Assembly (NCBI GenBank): GCA_030064795.1
Contig: JASJEI010000545.1
Location: forward strand, 1 to 5,479
Direction: 5' to 3'
DNA length: 5,479 nucleotides
From: Pleurocapsa sp. MO_226.B13
GTDB lineage: Bacteria; Cyanobacteriota; Cyanobacteriia; Cyanobacteriales; Xenococcaceae
The notes below the pieces were generated by a model that did no database searches, was not told the origin of the DNA, and worked only from the letters and a program-made list of their open reading frames with translations. Made by a program: the position numbers and the translations under genes. How positions within the stretch are numbered: position 1 is the first letter of the stretch; every line of letters starts with the position of its first letter. Below, piece by piece: positions 1 to 4,428 of the stretch.

Positions 1-80
1 TTGTAGTCAAGCAAATTGTCTCGCCCAATCCCTTATTTGGTCTAGTTTCTATTGATTTTTCATCAATTTGTCGGGTATAT

Positions 81-563
81 TTACGGCAATTCATCTTTTC
101 GCCTTGGCGAAATTTCGGACAGTTGAATATCTATATTTTCACCTTTTCGCCATTTCACCCATGCGCCAAGGAGAAAATTCACCAATTCGGATTTATCTAA
201 GCTAATGCCCGCTCGTTTGAGTTTGATTAGTTCGTCTTCGACATCAAAGTCTGTTTCTTTACGAATGTAGTAAGTTCTGCCAATCCAGTCAGGGTCGCTG
301 CGTTTACCCGTAGCTGGTCTACCTCGTTTTTTGGTTGGTTCTTCAGAAGTGATCGCTATCTTTGGCGGTTTCTCTTCTGAGATTGGTTGAGGAGTAGCTT
401 TTTTCGCTGATGTTTTTGCCTTGGCTTTAGGTTTGGTTTTCTTTGGTGGTTTAGCTTCGGGGACAGACTTAGTTTCTGATTCGGTATTTAGTTCGGGTGG
501 TGGTGGAGTAGATTTCTGACGATTTTGAGCCAGTTTTTTAAACATATTGGCTGCATCACTCAT
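81..563 (-). CDS. AT-hook / ribbon-helix-helix-like ParA partner protein
   Basis: A 160-residue protein, probably the DNA-binding partner of the ParA encoded just upstream. Residues 1-77 are low-complexity, rich in Lys, Pro, Ala and Glu, and likely disordered. Residues 78-88 (KKRGRPATGKR) form a textbook AT-hook with an RGRP core. Residues 96-138 read as a ribbon-helix-helix: a short strand (RTYYIRK), a helix (about 104-118), a turn at GISLD, and a second helix (SELVNFLLGAWVKW). The basic N-terminal stretch FKKLAQNRQK (8-17) could act like the ATPase-stimulating tail of ParG-type partners; that is inference. The start is well supported: AAGGAG at 577-572 lies 8 bases before the ATG, and the ATG overlaps the parA stop as ATGA, implying translational coupling. 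The last 20 or so codons run through DNA with the same 8-bp periodicity as the arrays near parA. No named family was recognised; the RHH assignment rests on pattern only. Confidence 0.72.
   Translation of the reverse strand: MSDAANMFKKLAQNRQKSTPPPPELNTESETKSVPEAKPPKKTKPKAKAKTSAKKATPQPISEEKPPKIAITSEEPTKKRGRPATGKRSDPDWIGRTYYIRKETDFDVEDELIKLKRAGISLDKSELVNFLLGAWVKWRKGENIDIQLSEISPRRKDELP
95..158. repeat. Degenerate octamer tract inside the 3' end of the RHH gene
   Basis: Read on the plus strand in steps of 8 from 95, units include CTTTTCGC, CTTGGCGA, AATTTCGG, then two poor units, then ATTTTCAC, CTTTTCGC and CATTTCAC. TTC recurs at unit positions 4-6 and CTTGGCGA resembles the closing unit ATTGGCGA of the two stronger arrays. 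Two further units with TTC in register (175 and 183) hint at a longer decayed tract. The first two units form the inverted pair TTTCGCC-TT-GGCGAAA (97-112). It encodes about residues 136-156 of the RHH protein, so part of the likeness could come from codon use. Confidence 0.45.
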
Positions 564-1153
564 GACAAAATCTCCTTACCTACTTGCTCGTAATCATTCC
601 AAGCGCTCTTTGCTTTGCGGTCTTTAACATCGTAGACAGGTACACCCATAAGGGCAGCTTTTTCATAGGCAATCAACCGCCTAATCTCCGCCTTAAATAA
701 AGGTACTTCTGATAATGCTTCTCTGGCTTGTTGAGCCATCTTGACGGGTTTGGGGTGAACCATTGTTAGTAAAATGCGATAGCGATCGCTTTCTAATGAT
801 TGAAGTAAATCTACCGTTTGCAGCAGGGCATCGATCGCCAAAGCATCAGGAGTAGTAGGTAGGACTAACAAGTTACAACCATCGGCTAAAGCCTGTAATT
901 CATCTTCATCGGGACGAGCAGCAGTATCGATAACAATATGCTCGTACTTGGGACTATATAAAGCAGCTTGCATTAAATCTACTACCTTAAAGGGAAAATT
1001 CCCCTCTCCTCGTTTACTCCAGCCCGTAGCACTGCGGTTGGGGTCGCCATCAACTAATAATGTCTGCCCTAACTGGGAAAAATAACAGGCAAGATGGACG
1101 GCAGTAGTAGTTTTTCCTATGCCTCCTTTAAATCCAGCAACAGTAATCAACAA
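560..1153 (-). CDS. parA: ParA-family (ParF-like) partition ATPase
   Basis: A 197-residue Walker-type ATPase without an N-terminal DNA-binding domain, the size and layout of the small ParF/type Ib ParA proteins that segregate plasmids or position cargo. From the TTG at 1153, residues 9-16 are the deviant Walker A motif KGGIGKTT with its signature lysine, residues 34-39 (VDGDPN) are the A' motif, and residues 73-78 (HIVIDT) are Walker B. The late segment IAYEKAALMGVPVYD is also typical of ParA proteins. The frame opens further upstream to a TTG at 1177, but GAGGT at 1165-1161 lies 7 bases before the TTG at 1153 (TTG at 1150 also possible), and starting there puts the first strand LITVAGFKGG at the N-terminus as in the family. 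It overlaps the RHH-like partner gene by ATGA, and an octamer array begins about 77 bp upstream. Chromosomal orphan ParA proteins exist, so plasmid segregation is not certain. Confidence 0.88.
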   Translation of the reverse strand: MLITVAGFKGGIGKTTTAVHLACYFSQLGQTLLVDGDPNRSATGWSKRGEGNFPFKVVDLMQAALYSPKYEHIVIDTAARPDEDELQALADGCNLLVLPTTPDALAIDALLQTVDLLQSLESDRYRILLTMVHPKPVKMAQQAREALSEVPLFKAEIRRLIAYEKAALMGVPVYDVKDRKAKSAWNDYEQVGKEILS

Positions 1154-1182
1154 TTTACATACCTCGAAGCAAAGCAAACATC

Positions 1183-1200
1183 TAAGTGTATAGTCACTTA
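1183..1200 (-). promoter_or_regulatory. Inverted repeat over a possible parA -10 element
   Basis: Perfect 6-bp arms TAAGTG and CACTTA flank a 6-bp centre. On the minus strand the site contains TATACA (1192-1187), a possible -10 hexamer 33 bp before the chosen parA start. No good -35 hexamer lies 16-18 bp upstream, so the promoter would need an activator or is misplaced. A palindrome over a -10 is a usual place for autoregulation, and small ParA/RHH operons are commonly autoregulated. Confidence 0.33.
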
Positions 1201-1229
1201 CCGCGTCTTGTACCTTGGCAAAATGTTAA

Positions 1230-1317
1230 ATTTTTAGATTACTGTATTTTCGACTTGGTATATTTTCAAATTTTCAACTTTTCGTATTTTCAGATTTTCA
1301 GATTTTTGAATTGGCGA
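1230..1317. repeat. Octamer array 1, candidate parS/operator upstream of parA
   Basis: Eleven 8-bp units in unbroken register on the plus strand. It opens with ATTTTTAG (1230), and the run from 1262 to 1309 is six units such as ATTTTCAA, ATTTTCAA, CTTTTCGT and ATTTTCAG. It closes with ATTTTTGA then ATTGGCGA. Two units (1238 and 1254) are poor matches but keep the spacing. The consensus is roughly A/C-TTTT-C/T-A/G-N. It lies between the parA start and the stop of the dehydrogenase gene. Known type Ib centromeres (for example TP228 parH, ACTC tetramers with 4-bp AT-rich spacers) also have an 8-bp period upstream of the ATPase gene; assigning that role here is inference. Confidence 0.8.
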
Positions 1318-1338
1318 AATTATAAAAAGGAGCTCAAA

Positions 1339-2040
1339 CTACCACTTCTCGCCAAAGGGTCGCAAATCCAACTCAAACGTCCAAGCAGAAGACGGTTGCT
1401 GGGTTAAAAAGAATACTGACTCGGCGATCTCCTCGGGACTCATAAAGTATTCATCTGGTTGATCTGGCATTGCTTTACGAGTGCGTTCTAAATCGATTAC
1501 GCCATCAATAATGACATAGGAAACATGAATCTTTTCTGGGTCTAAATATCTTGCCATCGATTGTGCCAGACTGCGTTGGGCGGCTTTAGCAGAAGCAAAA
1601 GGAACAAAGTTAGCCCCACCCTTAATAGAAGCAGTAGCACCGATGATAACGATGTTGCCTCCTTCTAGCTTTCGCATTTGGGGAATCACCTGTTTGGCGA
1701 CAACTAACAAACCGCGAGCGTTCACTTCCCAGGCACGTTGGAAAGATTCAACAGTAGTATCGTCAATATTGGCAAAAGCACCAGCCCCCGCATTATAAAC
1801 CAGAACTGATATTGTTCCCATTTCCGACTCGATACGGCTAAATACTTCTGCTGCTTTATCAATCTCGGTTACATCGTACTGATAGGCTTGAGATTCGTTA
1901 ATTTCCGCTTCTAATTCCTTTAGATAATCGATGTTTCTCGCCAGCATTGCCACTCGATAGCCTTTTGCTGCCAACTTACGGGAAAAAGCCGCACCATTGC
2001 CCGAACCTACTCCAACTATTACACATACAGGCTTGCTCAT
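1339..2040 (-). CDS. SDR-superfamily protein with Phe in place of the catalytic Tyr
   Basis: A 233-residue short-chain dehydrogenase/reductase-fold protein, full length for a classical SDR and presumably cytoplasmic. The Rossmann glycine motif is GVGSGNG (10-16), a variant of TGxxxGxG. The NAG motif is at 83-85, Asn107 is the usual tetrad Asn, and Ser138 sits where the catalytic Ser is expected. The YxxxK motif reads FASAK: Phe148 replaces Tyr while Lys152 is kept. A classical SDR subgroup with exactly this Tyr-to-Phe change and an altered glycine motif has been described (recalled as CDD SDR_c10), so this is probably a family trait rather than a mutation. Standard hydride transfer with Tyr as acid/base is not expected; substrate unknown. 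The ATG at 2040 has AAGAG 7 bases upstream. The gene stands alone, enclosed by the two strong octamer arrays. Confidence 0.85.
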   Translation of the reverse strand: MSKPVCVIVGVGSGNGAAFSRKLAAKGYRVAMLARNIDYLKELEAEINESQAYQYDVTEIDKAAEVFSRIESEMGTISVLVYNAGAGAFANIDDTTVESFQRAWEVNARGLLVVAKQVIPQMRKLEGGNIVIIGATASIKGGANFVPFASAKAAQRSLAQSMARYLDPEKIHVSYVIIDGVIDLERTRKAMPDQPDEYFMSPEEIAESVFFLTQQPSSAWTFELDLRPFGEKW

Positions 2041-2074
2041 TGTTTTTCTCTTAAATCTGTATTTTGAAGCTTGT

Positions 2075-2091
2075 TCTCTAAAGTATAGAGA
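2075..2091 (-). promoter_or_regulatory. Inverted repeat with possible -10 of the SDR gene
   Basis: Arms TCTCTA and TAGAGA (6 bp, perfect) flank a 5-bp loop. The minus strand carries TATACT (2087-2082), a 5/6 match to the sigma-70-type -10, about 42 bp before the SDR start. The matching -35 position falls at the edge of octamer array 2 (CTAAAA, poor match). The layout resembles the parA upstream region, where a palindrome over CTATAC also follows an array. Confidence 0.33.
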
Positions 2092-2102
2092 CTAAGGAGT
2101 AA

Positions 2103-2150
2103 ATTTTTAGATTTTCGTATTTTTGGCTTTTCGTATTTTTGAATTGGCGA
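2103..2150. repeat. Octamer array 2, upstream of the SDR gene
   Basis: Six 8-bp units in perfect register on the plus strand, beginning ATTTTTAG (2103) and including ATTTTCGT, ATTTTTGG and CTTTTCGT. It ends with ATTTTTGA (2135) and ATTGGCGA (2143). The first unit and the last two are identical to those of array 1, in the same orientation. The identical blocks are 14 bp at the opening (2100-2113 with 1227-1240) and 18 bp at the close (2135-2152 with 1302-1319). Units after 2150 (AAATATGA, ATTGGTTT) look decayed. The two arrays appear to be versions of one element differing in internal unit number. Confidence 0.8.
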
Positions 2151-2270
2151 AAATATGAATTGGTTTTAATAGGCGATCGAGAAACTAACTTTAGCTGGCT
2201 ATAGATTATCTAATTTATTAGAACAAATTTACTAAAATACGGAAGATGGAATTTAAAGACACCAGGTCTA

Positions 2271-2307
2271 GCGATTGGCTTGCGCCACTGCCATAATTGG
2301 CAATCGC
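2271..2307. repeat. Branched inverted repeat downstream of the Rof-like gene
   Basis: Outer arms GCGATTG (2271-2277) and CAATCGC (2301-2307) enclose a second inverted repeat, TGCCA-TAAT-TGGCA (2289-2302), and a small GGC-TTGC-GCC pair. It begins 13 bp past the Rof-like stop on the minus strand. There is no T-run after it on either strand, so it is not a standard intrinsic terminator. It may be a processing or protective hairpin, or a small palindromic dispersed element. The rest of the gap from 2151 to 2319 is AT-rich with nothing recognisable. Confidence 0.45.
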
Positions 2308-2319
2308 CGTCAGGGAATT

Positions 2320-2544
2320 CTAATCTGGCTCAAACTTTTCAATCCGATCGAGACGAATCACGGTATCATCGGTCATCTTACACCATTCTCCGTCGTCACT
2401 GGAATAGACATCTACTATTCGACCCCGTACTTCACTCGGCTCATTGTTTTCATTAAGATAGGTTATTGAGCATTCTTTTTTTAGTGTTGCTGTAGCTTCC
2501 AGGCGATCGTGTAGTTCGCAACTTACAGGAGTATAGTCACTCAT
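2320..2544 (-). CDS. rof: Rof/YaeO-like (Rho-binding antiterminator family) small protein
   Basis: A 74-residue acidic protein. The pattern DYTPVSCELHDRLEATATL, then a basic/hydrophobic strand, GRIVDVYSSDDGEWCKM and finally TVIRLDRIEKF, follows the Rof (YaeO) family. The E. coli protein has the same order of YxPxxCxxxDxLE, a D-[VL] strand and a closing RLDKIxxF. Rof folds as a small Sm-like barrel and inhibits Rho in enterobacteria by blocking its RNA site. Rho is generally held to be absent from cyanobacteria, so the target here may differ. The frame extends 31 codons further upstream, but AAAGGA (2556-2551) lies 6 bases before the ATG at 2544, and the extension would run through the terminal repeat of the insertion sequence. 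The left end of that element lies only 37 bp upstream of the start, so the native promoter may have been displaced. Confidence 0.78.
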   Translation of the reverse strand: MSDYTPVSCELHDRLEATATLKKECSITYLNENNEPSEVRGRIVDVYSSDDGEWCKMTDDTVIRLDRIEKFEPD

Positions 2545-2575
2545 GATTTTTCCTTTGATGGGGTTGACAAATTTA

Positions 2576-2606
2576 ATTCTATAGAACCCATTTGGGATCT
2601 TTATAA
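2576..2606 (-). promoter_or_regulatory. Possible promoter for the Rof-like gene spanning the IS left end
   Basis: On the minus strand TATAGA (2583-2578) could be a -10, with TTATAA (2606-2601, 4/6 match to TTGACA) 17 bp upstream. The -35 would lie inside the insertion sequence and the -10 across its boundary, giving a hybrid promoter reading into the Rof-like gene. The match is modest in AT-rich DNA. Confidence 0.2.
2582..2600 (+). repeat. Left terminal inverted repeat of the IS
   Basis: TAGAACCCATTTGGGATCT matches the reverse complement of the right end at 18 of 19 positions. It contains the small palindrome CCCA-TT-TGGG, and similarity stops beyond 2600. Confidence 0.9.
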
Positions 2607-2624
2607 AAAAGAATATCAAGTAAT

Positions 2625-2921
2625 ATGAGCTATTCAAGTAGTTTAACGGATAAGGAGTGGGAAATTATTGAACCTCTGCTACCAAAGAAAAAACGGACAA
2701 GACCAGCGACATGGAGTAAAAGGGAAATTCTAGACGGTATTTTCTATCAGCTAAAAAATGGATGTAATTGGTGTGATTTACCCAAAGATTTACCTCCTTA
2801 CTCAACAGTCTTTTGGCATTACAAACAGTGGCGAGAGCTAGGAGTAATTGAAGAAATCATGACGGTTTTACACGGCAGAGTCAGAGAGAAAGCTCAAAAA
2901 AAAACAAATGGACAACTTTAA
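2625..2921 (+). CDS. IS5-family transposase, orfA (N-terminal part)
   Basis: A 98-residue product carrying the N-terminal DNA-binding part of IS5-type transposases (DUF4096-like). It contains LTDKEWEIIEPLLP near the N-terminus, then REILDGIFYQLKNGCNWCDLP and YSTVFWHYKQW, all characteristic of the family. It starts at ATG 2625 without a strong ribosome-binding site, which suits low transposase expression. It ends in its own frame at TAA 2919-2921, just past an A9 run. A -1 shift on that run joins it to orfB to give an intact transposase of about 279 residues; alone it would lack all catalytic residues. Confidence 0.9.
   Translation: MSYSSSLTDKEWEIIEPLLPKKKRTRPATWSKREILDGIFYQLKNGCNWCDLPKDLPPYSTVFWHYKQWRELGVIEEIMTVLHGRVREKAQKKTNGQL
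2896..2904 (+). other. A9 slippery run, candidate -1 frameshift site in the transposase
   Basis: Nine consecutive A bases. In the orfA frame the codons are CAA AAA AAA ACA, so a canonical A-AAA-AAA heptamer is in the right phase. A -1 slip continues as AAC AAA TGG and reaches the catalytic D within ten codons. Runs of this length also permit transcriptional slippage. Confidence 0.8.
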
Positions 2922-3463
2922 TCATTATCGATTCTCAAGCAGTCAAAAATACCTGTAACGCCAGCATTGAAAGTAAAGGGTTTTGTTTCTACAAATCAAC
3001 TAATGGCATCAAGAGACATCTAGCGGTAGATACTTTGGGATTTCCTTTTTTTACTCACTGCACTCGTGCTAATTTATCTGACGATGCTGGATTGTTAGAG
3101 ATGTTGAAGAACAATATCAATTATTTCCAATCCAAGCCAGTTAACATTCCCAAAATAACAATCCTCTTAGACAATGGATATCATCCAGACAAGTTAACTA
3201 CAGAGCTAAAAAAGATTTATCCTGCCATAATGACCAAGATTAAATTTGAACTATCACCCAAGCCATCGAAGTTTCAGAAAAAAGCCGAGGGAAAATCAGG
3301 ATTTGTTCCAGTTAAAGCTCGATGGGTCATCGAAAGGTCAAATTCTTGGATGGAAAGATGTAAGAGTCTAGTCAAAAATTTTGAGCGCACTTTAACTCAT
3401 GCCACAACCAAAATTAATCTCTGCTTTCTTAGACTTTTACTTAGAAGACTCGCGCTCAATTAG
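2903..3463 (+). CDS. IS5-family transposase, orfB (catalytic DDE part, reached by -1 frameshift)
   Basis: Reading on from the slip site gives 186 codons with the RNase H-like DDE core. The first Asp is in LIIIDSQAVKNT (Asp codon at 2930), the second in ILLDNGYHPDKL, and the Glu in ARWVIERSNSWMERCKSL, with the trailing Trp and Arg typical of IS5 elements. There is no convincing independent start. A TTG at 3035 opens a shorter frame, but that would lose the first catalytic Asp, so expression by frameshift from orfA is far more likely. The stop TAG (3461-3463) runs into the right terminal repeat. No internal stop or further frameshift was found. Confidence 0.88.
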   Translation, partial: NKWTTLIIIDSQAVKNTCNASIESKGFCFYKSTNGIKRHLAVDTLGFPFFTHCTRANLSDDAGLLEMLKNNINYFQSKPVNIPKITILLDNGYHPDKLTTELKKIYPAIMTKIKFELSPKPSKFQKKAEGKSGFVPVKARWVIERSNSWMERCKSLVKNFERTLTHATTKINLCFLRLLLRRLALN

Positions 3464-3480
3464 ATCTCAAATGGGTTCTA
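3462..3480 (-). repeat. Right terminal inverted repeat of the IS
   Basis: The reverse complement reads TAGAACCCATTTGAGATCT, one mismatch from the left end. Its outermost bases supply all or part of the TAG that stops the truncated symporter on the minus strand. Confidence 0.9.
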
Positions 3481-4140
3481 TATAGCTTGATTTGCCTCAC
3501 TGATTCCTCCCAAACCACTAGCGATCGCGCCAACCGCAACCAACATCAAACCAACCATAAGAATGCCTTGGAGAACATCAGTTAACGCCACGCTTTTCAT
3601 CCCGCCTATGCAGACATAAAAAACGATCGCTAAGGTCAAAAAAGTTGCTCCCCAAAAATAGGGAATTTGTCCCCCCGTTAAATTTTCTAAGAGGTATCCC
3701 GCACCGATTGGCTGAAGAGTTAAATAGGGTAGAGTAAAAATAATCATCACTGCTAAAAAGACCACCTTGAGGGGATGATGCTCATGGCGGTCGAAAATTA
3801 ATTCTGCGGGGGTAATCAAGCTTTTTTCCTGACCCAACCGCCAAACGCGATCGCCAATATAATAAAAACTCACGGCTACAAATGCCGTTCCACAAGCAAT
3901 CATTGGATAGTAGCTAATTCCGATGCGATAACCAGAACCAGCAAAACCGAGAAAAGTAAAGGCACTAAAATTGGTGGCACTGAGAGTAAAAAAGAGAACA
4001 ATAGCTCCCAAACTTCGATTAGCCAAAAAATAATCTTCTACGGTATTTTTCTGACTTTTATAACCAACAAGTCCAACCCCCAGAGTCAATAAGAGGTAAA
4101 CTGCTATCGCTAAATAGGGGGTTATGTTGTCGAAATTCAT
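3478..4140 (-). pseudogene. Sodium:solute symporter (SSS family), 3'-truncated by the IS
   Basis: The first 220 residues of an SSS-family transporter, which normally has about 480-570 residues and around 13 membrane helices. About six hydrophobic helices are visible (roughly 8-27, 44-65, 74-95, 123-145, 160-178 and 187-209). The EDYFLANRSLG, TNFSAFTFLG and GGMKSVALTDVLQG stretches are family hallmarks, the last part of the conserved mid-protein signature. The reading frame runs directly into the right end of the insertion sequence and stops there (TAG 3480-3478). The remaining 260 or more codons would lie left of the element if the insertion were simple, but the Rof-like gene is there instead, so they are lost. 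With half the transport core missing the product should be non-functional; substrate unknown. It overlaps the preceding small membrane protein gene by ATGA. Confidence 0.88.
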
Positions 4141-4361
4141 TTTTTATCTTTTTCCTCTCGTGATGTCTGCCAAAATGTGCGGGAAAAAATCAATAGGGCG
4201 ATCGCCAAAACCAGTTGTAAACCCAGAAAATAAAAGATCCAAGGCGGAAGATTGAGCCAAGCTAAAGTTACTGGTTGTTGCCACGACCAAAAATCTAAGG
4301 CAAGGAAAAACATCAACGTAAAGCAAAACCACCAAAATGAAGCAGTGTGAAAAATTTTCAT
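4137..4361 (-). CDS. DUF3311-like small membrane protein, symporter partner
   Basis: A 74-residue protein with two hydrophobic helices (about 8-25 and 40-60), an aromatic, Trp-rich N-terminus, a PPWIFYFLGLQLVLAIAL stretch and a charged tail (REEKDKK). This matches the short DUF3311-type proteins commonly encoded directly before SSS symporters, comparable in arrangement to YhdT before PanF. The downstream symporter overlaps its stop by ATGA, supporting a coupled pair. Because the symporter is truncated, this gene has lost its likely partner even though it is intact. The ATG at 4361 has only a weak ribosome-binding site. Confidence 0.72.
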   Translation of the reverse strand: MKIFHTASFWWFCFTLMFFLALDFWSWQQPVTLAWLNLPPWIFYFLGLQLVLAIALLIFSRTFWQTSREEKDKK

Positions 4362-4373
4362 CGATCTTTATAC

Positions 4374-4402
4374 ATTATCTAATTGCATCTGCTTGTTGTC
4401 TG
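4374..4402 (-). promoter_or_regulatory. Possible promoter of the small membrane protein / symporter pair
   Basis: On the minus strand CAGACA (4402-4397) and GATAAT (4379-4374) are separated by 17 bp, 4/6 and 5/6 matches to a sigma-70-type promoter. The predicted start would leave a very short leader before the ATG at 4361, consistent with the weak ribosome-binding site. Read-through from the acetyltransferase gene 67 bp upstream is an alternative. Confidence 0.27.
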
Positions 4403-4428
4403 TTTCAATGCCTAAATTTTAAACAAGA

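Larger units (their letters stand above)
2582..3480 (+). mobile_element. IS5-family insertion sequence (IS427/IS1031-like), about 899 bp
   Basis: A complete-looking element with terminal inverted repeats at 2582-2600 and 3462-3480 and a transposase in two frames between them. Size, the two-frame layout with an A-rich slip site, and the DDE motifs fit the IS427/IS1031-type groups of the IS5 family. TA flanks both ends (2580-2581 and 3481-3482); if the ends start at GAACCC, the flanking duplication would be TATA, so boundaries are uncertain by 2 bp. TA or TATA is too short in such DNA to prove a simple insertion, and the flanking genes argue against one: the symporter gene on the right is cut and its remainder is missing on the left. 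All catalytic residues are present, so it may be active. Confidence 0.9.

Noticed and set aside
51..67. Hairpin ATTGAT-TTTTC-ATCAAT as terminator of the parA operon
   Set aside because: The stem has one G-C pair per arm and no T-run on the minus strand beyond it; it would not be stable enough.
1..80. Possible coding sequence at the left edge
   Set aside because: The plus-strand frames either stop quickly or run antisense into the RHH gene with no recognisable protein. I see nothing supportable in these bases.
1188..1198. 11-bp identity GTATAGTCACT with 2531-2541
   Set aside because: The second copy is inside the Rof-like coding sequence (the DYTPV codons) and no further similarity surrounds it; probably chance.
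1230..1317. CRISPR-like array
   Set aside because: The units are contiguous 8-mers without spacers, and no cas-like genes are present.
1186..1407. Plus-strand open frame over array 1 and the SDR 3' end
   Set aside because: Its Phe/Tyr-rich product is simply the T-rich repeats translated, and it overlaps a well-supported minus-strand gene.
2564..2585. Perfect TTGACA (2564-2569) followed by TATAGA (2580-2585) on the plus strand before the transposase
   Set aside because: The spacer is only 10 bp, far too short for a sigma-70-type promoter, and the next TATAAA (2602) is 32 bp away.
3035..3463. Separate orfB gene starting at TTG 3035
   Set aside because: It would omit the first catalytic Asp (codon 2930). 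The frame is open back to the A9 slip site, so frameshift expression explains it better.
2580..3482. Flanking TA/TATA taken as proof of a clean target-site duplication
   Set aside because: Two to four AT bases are expected by chance here, and the missing symporter half shows the flanks are not the two sides of one simple insertion.
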